Assembly (NCBI GenBank): GCA_003149345.1
Contig: QFWI01000011.1
Span: 186,001 to 250,000, forward strand
Origin: Vampirovibrio chlorellavorus
GTDB lineage: Bacteria; Cyanobacteriota; Vampirovibrionia; Vampirovibrionales; Vampirovibrionaceae
DNA length: 64,000 nucleotides
Reading direction: 5' to 3'
Part shown: positions 45,055-53,504 of the stretch, piece by piece
Position numbering within the stretch: position 1 is the stretch's first letter
Layout: the number at the start of each line of letters is the position of its first letter
The notes under the pieces: generated by a model
Told to the model about the DNA's origin: nothing
Seen by the model: only the letters and a program-made list of their open reading frames with translations
Databases searched by the model: none
Position numbers and translations under genes: made by a program

Positions 45055-46260
45055 ATGACGACCAGCACCGAAAAGAAATCACACCGCCTGGACTTTTTGA
45101 AAGAAGAGATCCAGCGCTTGAAAGACGAGCATTTATACCAGGCCCTGCAACCATTTGAAGGGCCACAGGATGCCGAAATTGCTATGAACGGGCGGCAGAT
45201 TCTCAATTTCTCCTCCAATAACTATCTGGGGCTGGCCAATCATCCCAAACTGATCGAAGCGGCCATTCAAGCCACCCGAAAGCTAGGCGTGGGCGCCGGA
45301 GCAGTGCGCACCATCATCGGCACCATGGGTATTCACGAGCAACTGGAAGAAAAGCTGGCCCGCTTCAAACACTGCGAAGCCACCTTGGTGCTTCAATCCG
45401 GGTTTACGGCCAATATGGCCGCTATTCCTCCCATTATGGGGGAAGGCGATGTCATTATCAGTGATGCCTTGAACCACGCCAGCATTATCGACGCGGTACG
45501 CCTCAGTCGAGGGGCCAGCAAGGATATTTACGCCCACAGCGATATGAATGCCCTGGAAAGCGTGCTTAAAAAACACAAAACCGCCCGGCGCAAGCTGATT
45601 GTGACCGATGGCGTCTTTTCCATGGATGGCGATATCGCCAAGCTGCCGGAAATTGTATCGCTGGCCGAGCAGTATAACGCCATTGTCATGGTGGATGACG
45701 CCCACGGCAGCGGCGTTTTGGGCAGTCATGGCCGGGGCACCGTGGATCACTTTGGTCTGCACGATCAGGTGGACATTGTGGTAGGTACCATGTCCAAAGC
45801 CCTGGGTTCTATGGGGGGCTACGTGGCCAGTACCCAGGCCATGCGAGAGATTATGGTCAACAAGGCCCGCCCGCTGCTGTTTAGCACCCCGCATCCGCCC
45901 TCGGTGGTGGCGGCCTGCCTGGCGGCCATTGAGCTTTTAGAGTCCGATGACGCCCTGATTCAGAAATTGTGGTACAACACCCGCTACTTCAAGGCGGGAA
46001 TGAAATCCATTGGCCTGCCCATTGAAAGCGAAACGCCCCTGTGCCCGGTGATTGTGGGCACCAGTGAGAAGGCTCAGAAGCTGAGCCAGCGGCTGTTTGA
46101 AGAGGGCATCTATGGCCGGGCCATTGTATTCCCCACCGTGGCCGCCGATAAGGCCCGGGTGCGCATTATTATCAACGCTTGCCACACCCAGGCCCATCTG
46201 GATCGCTGTATTGAGGCCTTTGAAAAAATCGGCAAGGAACTCGACCTGCTACAGCTTTAG
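45055..46260 (+). CDS. kbl: glycine C-acetyltransferase (2-amino-3-ketobutyrate CoA ligase)
   Basis: A 401-residue PLP enzyme of the alpha-oxoamine synthase family that, with Tdh, splits threonine into glycine and acetyl-CoA. FSSNNYLGLANHP near the start, VMVDDAHGSG (about 211-220) and the Schiff-base lysine K248 in TMSKALGSMGG are present. ATG 45055 has TAGGA seven bases upstream, just inside the end of hicA, so it likely remains in one transcript with tdh, the antitoxin and hicA. Confidence 0.95.
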   Translation: MTTSTEKKSHRLDFLKEEIQRLKDEHLYQALQPFEGPQDAEIAMNGRQILNFSSNNYLGLANHPKLIEAAIQATRKLGVGAGAVRTIIGTMGIHEQLEEKLARFKHCEATLVLQSGFTANMAAIPPIMGEGDVIISDALNHASIIDAVRLSRGASKDIYAHSDMNALESVLKKHKTARRKLIVTDGVFSMDGDIAKLPEIVSLAEQYNAIVMVDDAHGSGVLGSHGRGTVDHFGLHDQVDIVVGTMSKALGSMGGYVASTQAMREIMVNKARPLLFSTPHPPSVVAACLAAIELLESDDALIQKLWYNTRYFKAGMKSIGLPIESETPLCPVIVGTSEKAQKLSQRLFEEGIYGRAIVFPTVAADKARVRIIINACHTQAHLDRCIEAFEKIGKELDLLQL

Positions 46261-46366
46261 CGATTAGAAACTGCCGGTTCATGCCATCTTTACAATATGT
46301 TAGAATTGCTGAACTAAGGCGTGTGTAACCGCTTTCATTCCGGGAGACAGCGGGGAGTTTTTCAGC

Positions 46367-48361
46367 GTGGAAAAGCAGGAATTGTCCAAAAACGAATCCA
46401 GGCCGGTCAGCAAACGGCTAGCGGCCCAGTGGAACCAATTTTGCAGTCACTTGTCCCAACGGGTGGATCAGTGCGCCAATGGCATTTTACATGCGGAAAA
46501 AGTCCAGATGGGCAAAAAGCCCCACGGTTCCAAGCTGGCCAAAACCAAGCTGGCCACCCCGGAAGAGGAAATTCGGCGACTGGTCAGTTCCGCCGCTTCG
46601 CTGGCTGATGTGTGGGAGTTCTTTCTCAAACGTCTGAAAAGCGGCAGCCCCATTGATTTTTTGTGTTTTTCCATCAAGGACGAACGTGGGGAGTTTATTC
46701 AGGCTCGCTTTATTCACACCGGGGCCGCCTCCCAACAAACAGAACCGCCCCGTATTTCCACGGCGGATACCAGTAACCATCTGGTGCAGGCCTATAACCT
46801 CAAGGACACCACGTTTTCCCCCTACCTTAAGTCCTTGGGTACAGAAATTTTGGCCCATACCCCCTGGGCGGTAGCAGATTCTGAACCGGCCACCAACAGT
46901 TTTAACCTCTTCAGCGTGCCTTTCATCGCCGGGGGAGAGGCCATTGCCATGCTCACCCTGGGTTTTAAGGAAATGGACGCCTTTTCTCAGGCCAAACTAT
47001 CGTATGTGTACACCCTGCGGGATCAAATCGCCCAGCTGATCTGGAACCTCATCCTGCAAGACCGTATGAAAAGCCAAACCCAGGTGGATAACCTGACCGG
47101 TCTGATGAATTACAGTTACTTCCAGGGCGTTTTAGAACGGGAAATGAGCAAGGCCGAATCCAACCAAAGCTCGGTTTCCGTCATGATCCTGGACATCAAC
47201 AACATTGAGGACATCAACCAGACTCTGGGGCACCAGGCGGGCGATGAGGCCATTTGCCATCTGGCTTCCACGGTGCGCCGACTGAGCCGAGGCCTGGACA
47301 CCATTGCCCGTTACGGCGGTGATGAGGTGGTGGTCATTTTGCCGGAAACCGGGCCCAAGGCAGCCGATGAAATTGCCCACCGTTTCTTGGAGGGGCTCAA
47401 AATCCGATTGCCGGAGCAGCTTCGGCATTTGTCCATCAGCATTGGGCATGCCACCTACCCGGACGATACCAAAACCCGGGAAAAACTGCTGAAGCTGGCC
47501 GAGCAGGCTTTGCACCTGGCTAAGTTCAAGGGCAACAAAGCCGGAGAATCGGCTTGTATCGCTTGCGGCGAGATTGATCAGCTGAACGACAAGACCGTGA
47601 TTGAAGTATTCGCCTCCCAGGTGGCCCGCAAGTACGATAATATCCACGTGCCCAGCGTCTATCAGGAACTGGTCAACCACATCGAGAAGAAGACGCCCAG
47701 CAAACCCCAAACCGATGACCTCATGCTGGAAACCATCACCTCCCTAGCTGGGGCGCTGGAGGCCAAAGATCGCTATACCCGAGGGCATTCGCAGGCCGTG
47801 GCCAACTATGCGGTGGCCCTGGCCCACGCCTTAAAAATGACCCCTACCGAGGTGGAGGAAATTCGGGCGGCGGCCTTCTTGCATGATATCGGCAAAATCG
47901 GCATCCCGGAAGATATTCTGTGCAAGGACGGCCCCCTGAATGAAAAAGAGTGGGAGATCATGAAGCAGCACCCGGTCATCGGGGCCCAGCAAATTTTATA
48001 CCCGGTGGCCTCCCTGCGGCCCATTATCCCGGCGGTGGAATGCCACCATGAAAACTGGGATGGCAGCGGGCATCCTCACGGCTACAAAGGCGAAAAAATT
48101 CCGGTGGGCGCGCGTATCGTGTCTATTGTGGACGCCTTTCACGCCCTGACCTCCGATCGTCCGTATCGCAAGGCCATGCAAGTGGCCAACGCCCGGAAAA
48201 TTCTCGAGGCGGGTGCCGGTACCAAGTGGGATCCCAGCCTACTGGAAGTGTTTTTCAATATGTTGACCATTGCCACCCCCAAGGCTCCCGAGGAAGGCAG
48301 CGCTTCGATCAGTTCCATTTTACCGGTGCAACTGAACCTGAAGAGTGTAATGGCAAATTGA
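46367..48361 (+). CDS. GGDEF and HD-GYP domain protein
   Basis: A 664-residue signalling protein. A variable N-terminal part includes a GAF-like sensor (about 60-230), followed by a GGDEF diguanylate-cyclase domain with RYGGDEVVV (317-321, GGDEV) and an HD-GYP-type phosphodiesterase domain (about 450-640): RGHSQAVANYA, the HD pair at 506-507 (FLHDIGKIGIPE) and HHENWDGSGHPHGYKGE, where the GYP triad reads GHP (568-570). Both making and breaking c-di-GMP are possible. The start is GTG, with GGGGAG upstream. Alone between kbl and rpoZ. Confidence 0.9.
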   Translation: MEKQELSKNESRPVSKRLAAQWNQFCSHLSQRVDQCANGILHAEKVQMGKKPHGSKLAKTKLATPEEEIRRLVSSAASLADVWEFFLKRLKSGSPIDFLCFSIKDERGEFIQARFIHTGAASQQTEPPRISTADTSNHLVQAYNLKDTTFSPYLKSLGTEILAHTPWAVADSEPATNSFNLFSVPFIAGGEAIAMLTLGFKEMDAFSQAKLSYVYTLRDQIAQLIWNLILQDRMKSQTQVDNLTGLMNYSYFQGVLEREMSKAESNQSSVSVMILDINNIEDINQTLGHQAGDEAICHLASTVRRLSRGLDTIARYGGDEVVVILPETGPKAADEIAHRFLEGLKIRLPEQLRHLSISIGHATYPDDTKTREKLLKLAEQALHLAKFKGNKAGESACIACGEIDQLNDKTVIEVFASQVARKYDNIHVPSVYQELVNHIEKKTPSKPQTDDLMLETITSLAGALEAKDRYTRGHSQAVANYAVALAHALKMTPTEVEEIRAAAFLHDIGKIGIPEDILCKDGPLNEKEWEIMKQHPVIGAQQILYPVASLRPIIPAVECHHENWDGSGHPHGYKGEKIPVGARIVSIVDAFHALTSDRPYRKAMQVANARKILEAGAGTKWDPSLLEVFFNMLTIATPKAPEEGSASISSILPVQLNLKSVMAN

Positions 48362-48459
48362 CTTTGGCTGGGGGTTTTCCTTAAAATAAGAGGCCTTGCC
48401 CTATACGGAACGTACCCGTTACCGTCGGCAACCATCAAACAAAGGGAGCGTTTTACCGC

Positions 48460-48687
48460 ATGACCACCATTACCCAGATCGCCTGCGATCTCAACGAAAA
48501 AGTAACCAACCGCTATGCGCTGGTGCTGGAAATTGCCGAACTGGGCAAGCGCCTGCTGGAGGACAACCGGGACAAACTGGGACACGACCCTTTTTCCAAG
48601 TCTTCCACTTCCTCTGAGAAAGTGATTTATCAGGCCTTGATTATGAAGTCCAGCGAAATTGATATCGGCGACGGCCTCATCGGCTAG
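48460..48687 (+). CDS. rpoZ: RNA polymerase omega subunit
   Basis: A 75-residue protein with CDLNEKVTNRYALVLEIAELGKRLL and EKVIYQALIMKSSEI, the omega pattern (VxNRYALVxxAxxRAxxL, then the KxxxxAxxEI helix). It helps assemble beta prime. Divergent from typical omega in the middle, but the length and both helices fit. AAAGGGAG lies upstream of the ATG. A terminator hairpin follows. Confidence 0.8.
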   Translation: MTTITQIACDLNEKVTNRYALVLEIAELGKRLLEDNRDKLGHDPFSKSSTSSEKVIYQALIMKSSEIDIGDGLIG

Positions 48688-48710
48688 TGACGCTTTCAAA
48701 AGGTCTTAAA

Positions 48711-48740
48711 TAACGGCTCTCTGGGCCGTTATTTTATTTT
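48711..48740 (+). terminator. terminator of rpoZ
   Basis: AACGGC (48712-48717) pairs with GCCGTT (48725-48730) around a short loop, followed by ATTTTATTTT. Confidence 0.65.
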
Positions 48741-48808
48741 CGTCACGGCTCCCATTTCGAGAGGGGTATGGCCGGATGAATATGAGGCTACTCACATTGA
48801 AGCCCAAC

Positions 48809-48817
48809 TGGTATAAT
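48809..48817 (+). promoter_or_regulatory. extended -10 promoter ahead of a structured leader
   Basis: TGG-TATAAT (TATAAT at 48812-48817) is an extended -10 with no good -35. Transcription would start near 48824, giving about 190 nt before the next gene. Confidence 0.45.
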
Positions 48818-48895
48818 AAACTCAAGAAAAAACGGAATGATTTAATCCAATTAAAGGTCTCTTAAGGCAAGAAAGAGGGATACGCTTTTAACCAG

Positions 48896-48941
48896 TCAGC
48901 CCGCAAGCGCTTGCTGCCCTGGCGGCACGGCGGTGGGCTGA
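48896..48941 (+). other. structured leader or small RNA element
   Basis: TCAGCCC (48896-48902) pairs perfectly with GGGCTGA (48935-48941), enclosing a 12-nt palindrome GCAAGCGCTTGC (48903-48914) and a TGCC/GGCA hairpin (48915-48927): a three-way-junction shape. The rest of the gene-free stretch 48688-49011 holds the rpoZ terminator and the extended -10. Confidence 0.4.
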
Positions 48942-49011
48942 TGCCCGGGGTAAGAAAGACATTTACACAACGATCCAATTTGGTTAACTCCCACAGTGAA
49001 TAGGAGAATAA

Positions 49012-49221
49012 GTGGCTATGAACCGGCCCATGAAAAAGTATGTTGAAAAATTTGAGGCCCTGGATCTCACCGCAGGACTGTACCAGACCCGCTCACTCAA
49101 ACGCCAGCGCTACAAGCAAAAAGACTTTATCGAGTATTTGGACGCCTACGACACCCTGAATTTGGAGTCTGAGCTGGGTTGGCCCGAAGTCGGGCAGCCC
49201 GATTGGGAAAATCGGGCCTGA
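49012..49221 (+). CDS. small hypothetical protein
   Basis: A 69-residue acidic/basic mixed protein, not recognised. GTG 49012 and ATG 49018 are both in frame after AGGAGA (49002-49007); the ATG has the better spacing (10 nt). It contains KYVEKFEALDLTAGLYQTRS and ends in a Trp/Pro/Glu-rich stretch. It has its own promoter, a long structured leader and a terminator, which supports a real gene. Confidence 0.55.
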   Translation: MAMNRPMKKYVEKFEALDLTAGLYQTRSLKRQRYKQKDFIEYLDAYDTLNLESELGWPEVGQPDWENRA

Positions 49222-49264
49222 TCTGACTCAACGCCAAATTTCACGGAGCGTCGTGCAACCTCAT

Positions 49265-49301
49265 TCAAAGGGAGCTTGTGAACAGGCTCCCTTTGGTTTT
49301 T
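49265..49301 (+). terminator. terminator of the small ORF
   Basis: CAAAGGGAGC (49266-49275) pairs perfectly with GCTCCCTTTG (49286-49295), followed by five T residues. Confidence 0.85.
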
Positions 49302-49330
49302 GATAGGCATAATAAATTCTTGGAAATGGC

Positions 49331-51229
49331 ATGAAGAAAACAATACGCAGTTTTCTGGATAAAGTCGGGCAGTACAATCGCATTGTGTCCGACTATCTGC
49401 GTGCCGTGGAATCCTCCCCCGATCACGGGATGGCGTATGTGAACTGGGGCGTGGATTTGGCCCAAAATGGCCAACTGGAAGAAGCGCTGGCCAAATTCAA
49501 ACAAGCCAGCGAGATTGCGCCCAACCGCTATGAGCCGTATCTGAATTGGGGGGTGGCTTTGGCCAAGCTGAACCGGTTGGAGGAGGCCATTGAACAGTTT
49601 AAACGCTGCATCGAAAAAGATCCCAGGCAGGTGAATCCCTATATGCTTTGGGGGGCGGTTCTCATGACCCAGGGAAAGGTTGAGGAAGCCTGCAAGTTGT
49701 ATGAGAAGGCCATTGCGCTGGATGGGGGAAACCCGGAGCCTCATGTGAACTGGGGCATCGCTTTGGCCCAGCAAGGGGCTTACCGGGAAGCCATCAAGCA
49801 CTTCAAGCAGGCCTTGGCCATATATGGCCATCAGCCACAGGTGTACTTTTTATGGGGCGCCATTTTGGCCGAGCTACAGGATTATCAGGGGGCCATCGAA
49901 AAATTCAGGATCACCTTGCGCTTTCTGCCCAAGCACGCCGAGGCGTATTACTTCTGGAGCGTGGCACTGAACCGGCTGGGACGCTATGAGGAAGCCTTGA
50001 GCAAGTCCCGCAAGGCCATTGAACTGGGCTGGGAAAAGGCGGAGGCCTACCTGAACCAGGGCGATATTCTGGCCAACCTGAAGCGGCTGGATGTGGCCAT
50101 TGAGAACTACAGGCAAGCCACCACCCTCAACCCGGAACTCCCGGAAGCCTACCTGAGCTGGGGCATTGCCCTGTGCCAGCAAGGGCACTATGAGGCTGGA
50201 TTTGAGCAATTTGCCCGCTGCCAAACCCTGCAAGCTGATTTTCCGGGGTTGGAAGCCGAATGGGGACAACAGTTGCTTGAGAATGGTCAGTTTGAAGCCG
50301 CCTTGCCCCATTTGAACAACGCTTTTGCCCAGGAGCCCGACAACCTGACCCTGATTATGAATCTGGCCCTGGCCCTGATTAAGACTGGCCGTTCGGATGA
50401 AGCCATCCCGCACCTGAAGGCCATTGAGCGCCGGGATCAGTGGAACCCGCAGGCCCACTATTTGTTGGGCACCTATTATATGGGTCAGGAAAACTGGTCG
50501 CAGGCCAAAGCGCATTTACAAAAAGCCTTGATGGAAAAGCCCGATCTGGATGATGCCGCCGTCAATCTGGCCTTGGTACTCTGCGAGCAGGGAGAAACCC
50601 TGGAGGCCGTGCGTCAGATGCGCCCCATTATCCGCCGCAAGCCGGATTCGGCCCAAATTAACTTTTTTTACGGCTTGGTCTTATACCGCCACGGCGATCT
50701 CAAGGATGCCTTGAACAAGTACCGCAAAACGCTGCAACTGGAACCTGATCACCAGAGCGCCAAGGTGGCCATGGGAGAAACCCTGATGCACCTGGGTGAG
50801 CTAACCCAGGCTCAGGACTGCCTGCTTCAGTTGTTACAGCAGGATCCACACAGCGTTCCCGGCCTGTACCTGATGGGGCTGTGTCACATGCGACTGGCCG
50901 AAGCGGTCACCACCCCACCAGACAAGCAAAGCCATTGGCAAACCGCTCAGGCCACCTTCCAGAGCTTGATTGCGCTTGTCCCCCATCATCTGGAAGCCCA
51001 GGCCAACCTGGCCCTGCTGGCTGGCTTGCTGGATTCCGTAGAGGCCTTGAACCGAGCATTTGAGCAACTGCGGCAAACCGCTCCGGTCCCGGAAAGCGCC
51101 CTGATTTTGTACTACTGGGCTGAGTCCCTTAGGCAAATGGGAGAAACCGAGGCTGCTTCCCAGAAGTTGGCGGAGGCCAGGGCCTTGAACCCTGACATTG
51201 AAACCCTGATGCAAAGGGTTGCCTTATAG
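49331..51229 (+). CDS. TPR-repeat protein
   Basis: A 632-residue, mostly alpha-helical protein made of roughly fifteen tetratricopeptide repeats. Many repeats carry an unusual conserved Trp-Gly in helix A (VNWGVALA, YMLWGAVL, VYFLWGAIL, EAYLSWGIAL), typical of a lineage-specific TPR expansion. No enzymatic domain, signal peptide or membrane segment is seen. Probably a protein-protein scaffold; partners unknown. The ATG at 49331 is weakly supported by GGAAATGG. Confidence 0.88.
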   Translation: MKKTIRSFLDKVGQYNRIVSDYLRAVESSPDHGMAYVNWGVDLAQNGQLEEALAKFKQASEIAPNRYEPYLNWGVALAKLNRLEEAIEQFKRCIEKDPRQVNPYMLWGAVLMTQGKVEEACKLYEKAIALDGGNPEPHVNWGIALAQQGAYREAIKHFKQALAIYGHQPQVYFLWGAILAELQDYQGAIEKFRITLRFLPKHAEAYYFWSVALNRLGRYEEALSKSRKAIELGWEKAEAYLNQGDILANLKRLDVAIENYRQATTLNPELPEAYLSWGIALCQQGHYEAGFEQFARCQTLQADFPGLEAEWGQQLLENGQFEAALPHLNNAFAQEPDNLTLIMNLALALIKTGRSDEAIPHLKAIERRDQWNPQAHYLLGTYYMGQENWSQAKAHLQKALMEKPDLDDAAVNLALVLCEQGETLEAVRQMRPIIRRKPDSAQINFFYGLVLYRHGDLKDALNKYRKTLQLEPDHQSAKVAMGETLMHLGELTQAQDCLLQLLQQDPHSVPGLYLMGLCHMRLAEAVTTPPDKQSHWQTAQATFQSLIALVPHHLEAQANLALLAGLLDSVEALNRAFEQLRQTAPVPESALILYYWAESLRQMGETEAASQKLAEARALNPDIETLMQRVAL

Positions 51230-51289
51230 CAGGCATGCTTCCATTATAATGACATTCATATCAACTGTTGTTTGGAGAGAAATCCCATC

Positions 51290-52045
51290 ATGAACGCTCG
51301 TATCAACGCCTTAAAATCCGCTTTGAAAGCTCGTAACGCCGTTAAAGTCATCGCCGGGATCGCCAACCTGGATTTGGACAATGTGCTGCAAGTGGTTCGG
51401 GCCGCTGAAGCTGCTGGCGCCGTTGCTGTGGACGTGGCCGCCCACCCTGAAATCGTGAAAGCGGCCAAAGAAGCCACTCAGGCTGCTGTATTCGCCTCCA
51501 GCGTGGAGCCTGCCGCTCTGGCTGCTGCCGTGGCCGCCGGTGCCGATGTGGCTGAACTGGGCAACTTCGATGCCCTGTATGATCAAGGGTTATTCCTCAG
51601 CGCCGATGCAGTGCTGGAACTGGCTCAGCAAACCGTGGCTCTGGTGCAGGATCAAGCGCTGGTGTCCATCACCATTCCCGGCCACCTGACCGTGGAAAGC
51701 CAGGTGCGTCTGGCTTCTCAACTGGAAGCCCTGGGCGTGGATATCATCCAGACCGAAGGCGCTAGCCGCGTTCTGGCCGCTGAACCCACGGTAAAATCCT
51801 TGAGCCAGGCGGAGAAAGAAGCCATTACCTTGCGCAATACCCGTGCTTTGGTGAACGCCACCCGTCTGCCCATCATGACCGCCAGTGGCATGACCGCAGA
51901 TAACGTAGCCGCCGCCTTCAACGCCGGTGCCGCTGCTGTTGGCGTGGGTAGCTTTGTGAATCAAGCTCAAACCGAAGTGGAAATGGTGGCCCGTTGCCAA
52001 GCAGTGGTGGCCGCCAGCACCCGTGCAGTGAGCGTAGCCTGCTAG
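51290..52045 (+). CDS. ycf23: Ycf23/DUF561-family protein
   Basis: A 251-residue TIM-barrel-like protein of the Ycf23 family known from cyanobacteria and red-lineage plastids. VKVIAGIANLDLDNVLQVVRAAEAAGAVAVDVAAHPE, ASSVEPAALAAAVAAGADVAELGNFDALYDQG, LGVDIIQTEG and PIMTASGMTADNVAAAF...GVGSFVN follow the family order. The function is not established. ATG 51290 has GGAGA upstream; the six extra in-frame residues are rejected. Highly biased codons suggest good expression. It supports a link to Cyanobacteria. Confidence 0.85.
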   Translation: MNARINALKSALKARNAVKVIAGIANLDLDNVLQVVRAAEAAGAVAVDVAAHPEIVKAAKEATQAAVFASSVEPAALAAAVAAGADVAELGNFDALYDQGLFLSADAVLELAQQTVALVQDQALVSITIPGHLTVESQVRLASQLEALGVDIIQTEGASRVLAAEPTVKSLSQAEKEAITLRNTRALVNATRLPIMTASGMTADNVAAAFNAGAAAVGVGSFVNQAQTEVEMVARCQAVVAASTRAVSVAC

Positions 52046-52078
52046 AGATTCGGCTCATTCCCAAAATCAATCCGACAG

Positions 52079-52105
52079 AAACTGCCTGCTGGTCAGGCAG
52101 TTTTT
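52079..52105 (+). terminator. terminator of ycf23
   Basis: AAACTGCCTG (52079-52088) pairs with CAGGCAGTTT (52094-52103), followed by T residues. Confidence 0.85.
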
Positions 52106-52208
52106 GCGTATTGGTGCGCAGTTTAAACAAAGGCAGAGTTGTTTTGTGAATTAGCCAGAAGTCTAATAAAAACCAGTCCTTTGTTAGACCTTTGGCGGGC
52201 TGTTTTGC

Positions 52209-52480
52209 TATAATTGTCTGGCGAAAGTTAAACAAAACGAACTACTCAATTCTTCAGCTTTACCAACAAACACACCTACTACTACACTATGTCATCTCCT
52301 CTAATCTGGTAAGGCTGTTTTTCTTTAGGGGCCATTCGTCCGCAACACGTCCGCAACAATGCCTTTAAAGAAAGACCTGTTTTTCGATCATTTTTAGAGT
52401 TTGCTATCAATATCGCAACCATCGGCACGCCGTTATCTCGCAGCTTTGTATTGCCGAGCGCTTGTCCTAAAATAAACCGA
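52209..52480 (+). other. uppS leader region with promoter candidate and tandem 11-mer
   Basis: TATAAT at 52209-52214 with TTAGAC 19 nt upstream is a weak promoter candidate for uppS, giving a leader of about 260 nt. A perfect tandem 11-mer CGTCCGCAACA occurs at 52337-52347 and 52348-52358, directly followed by an ATG that opens only a 12-codon ORF. Nothing else gene-like is seen between ycf23 and uppS. Confidence 0.35.
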
Positions 52481-53221
52481 ATGATTACCACAGAAGCCAA
52501 TCCGCGTTTTACCCAATTGCTGACCCAAAGCGGGCTGCAACACGTGGCCATCATTATGGATGGCAACCGCCGTTGGGCCAAACAGCGCCATTTGCCGACC
52601 CTGCTGGGGCACAAGAAAGGCGTGGATGCCTTGAGAACGCTGGTTCGCTTTGGCTCAGACCATGGGTTGAAGGCGCTGACCGTGTATGCCTTTTCCACGG
52701 AAAATTGGCGGCGCAGCACCGAGGAAGTGGGTTATCTGCTTCGTTTGTTTGTGGAAGCCCTGTCCAAAGAGCTGGCCGAACTGCACCGTAATAACGTGCA
52801 AATTCGCTTTATCGGCGATATTTCGGCCTTCCCCAAGGATCTGTTTAACCTGATCCAGTCGGCCCAGGAGCAAACCGCCCACAATACCGGCCTAAAATTC
52901 CAGATTGCCGCCAATTACGGGGGGCGTTACGAGCTGACCCAGGCCATGCGACAACTGGCTGAAGACATCCAATCGGGCAAGCTATCGCCCACAGACATTA
53001 CCGAAGCCCACATTGAAGCCAAGCTCTACACCCAAGGGTTGCCCGAGCTGGATTTGCTCATTCGCACCGGCGGGGATTCTCGCGTTAGCAATTATCTGCT
53101 GTGGCAAAGCGCTTATGCCGAGTTTTACGTCACCGATCTGCTCTGGCCCGACTTTAGTCCGCAAGCCTTTGAGCGAGCCGTGGAAGTGTTTGCCCAACGG
53201 GAGCGGCGCTACGGTCAGTAG
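52481..53221 (+). CDS. uppS: isoprenyl (undecaprenyl) diphosphate synthase
   Basis: A 246-residue cis-prenyltransferase that makes the lipid carrier for wall polymers. IIMDGNRRWAKQR holds the catalytic Asp and Asn/Arg, FSTENWRR follows, and RTGGDSRVSNYLLWQSAYAEFYVTDLLWPDF is the C-terminal diphosphate-binding block (RxSN). ATG 52481 starts the conserved part; upstream in-frame codons are not supported. Shine-Dalgarno weak. MurA elsewhere in the window serves the same wall pathway. Confidence 0.96.
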   Translation: MITTEANPRFTQLLTQSGLQHVAIIMDGNRRWAKQRHLPTLLGHKKGVDALRTLVRFGSDHGLKALTVYAFSTENWRRSTEEVGYLLRLFVEALSKELAELHRNNVQIRFIGDISAFPKDLFNLIQSAQEQTAHNTGLKFQIAANYGGRYELTQAMRQLAEDIQSGKLSPTDITEAHIEAKLYTQGLPELDLLIRTGGDSRVSNYLLWQSAYAEFYVTDLLWPDFSPQAFERAVEVFAQRERRYGQ

Positions 53222-53330
53222 GCGTTCTTGCTCTCTGAGTGCGATCTGAAAATCTCAGGCGGTTCTTTGGGTTTAAGCTGATTGAACCCGTTTTTTGACC
53301 AGCCTCCCTTTGGGCCATAAGGCGCGACAG

Positions 53331-53369
53331 AAAAACCGTTCCCCGGATAAATGCCAGGGAGCGGTTTTG
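53331..53369 (+). terminator. terminator-like hairpin after uppS
   Basis: AAAACCG...CCC (from 53332) pairs with GGGAGCGGTTTT (to 53368), with a small mismatch. The T-run is within the stem end. About 110 nt after uppS. Confidence 0.5.
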
Positions 53370-53504
53370 TTACCGTCATCTGTAACCGGGAACTGCCCAA
53401 GCCGCTTGAGAAGATGATGCATGTAAAAATAACCAGACCAACAGGCAATAGAAATCTTTCAAATGGTTTTGTTGTTTATATATGATTTGGGGAGGAAATA
53501 AAAT

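Noticed and set aside
48896..48941. Signal recognition particle RNA at the structured leader
   Set aside because: The diagnostic GGAAGGAAGCAGCC apical motif is absent.
52282..52719. A minus-strand 145-codon frame across the uppS start
   Set aside because: It overlaps the conserved uppS N-terminus and has no recognisable domain; the part outside uppS is too short to judge.
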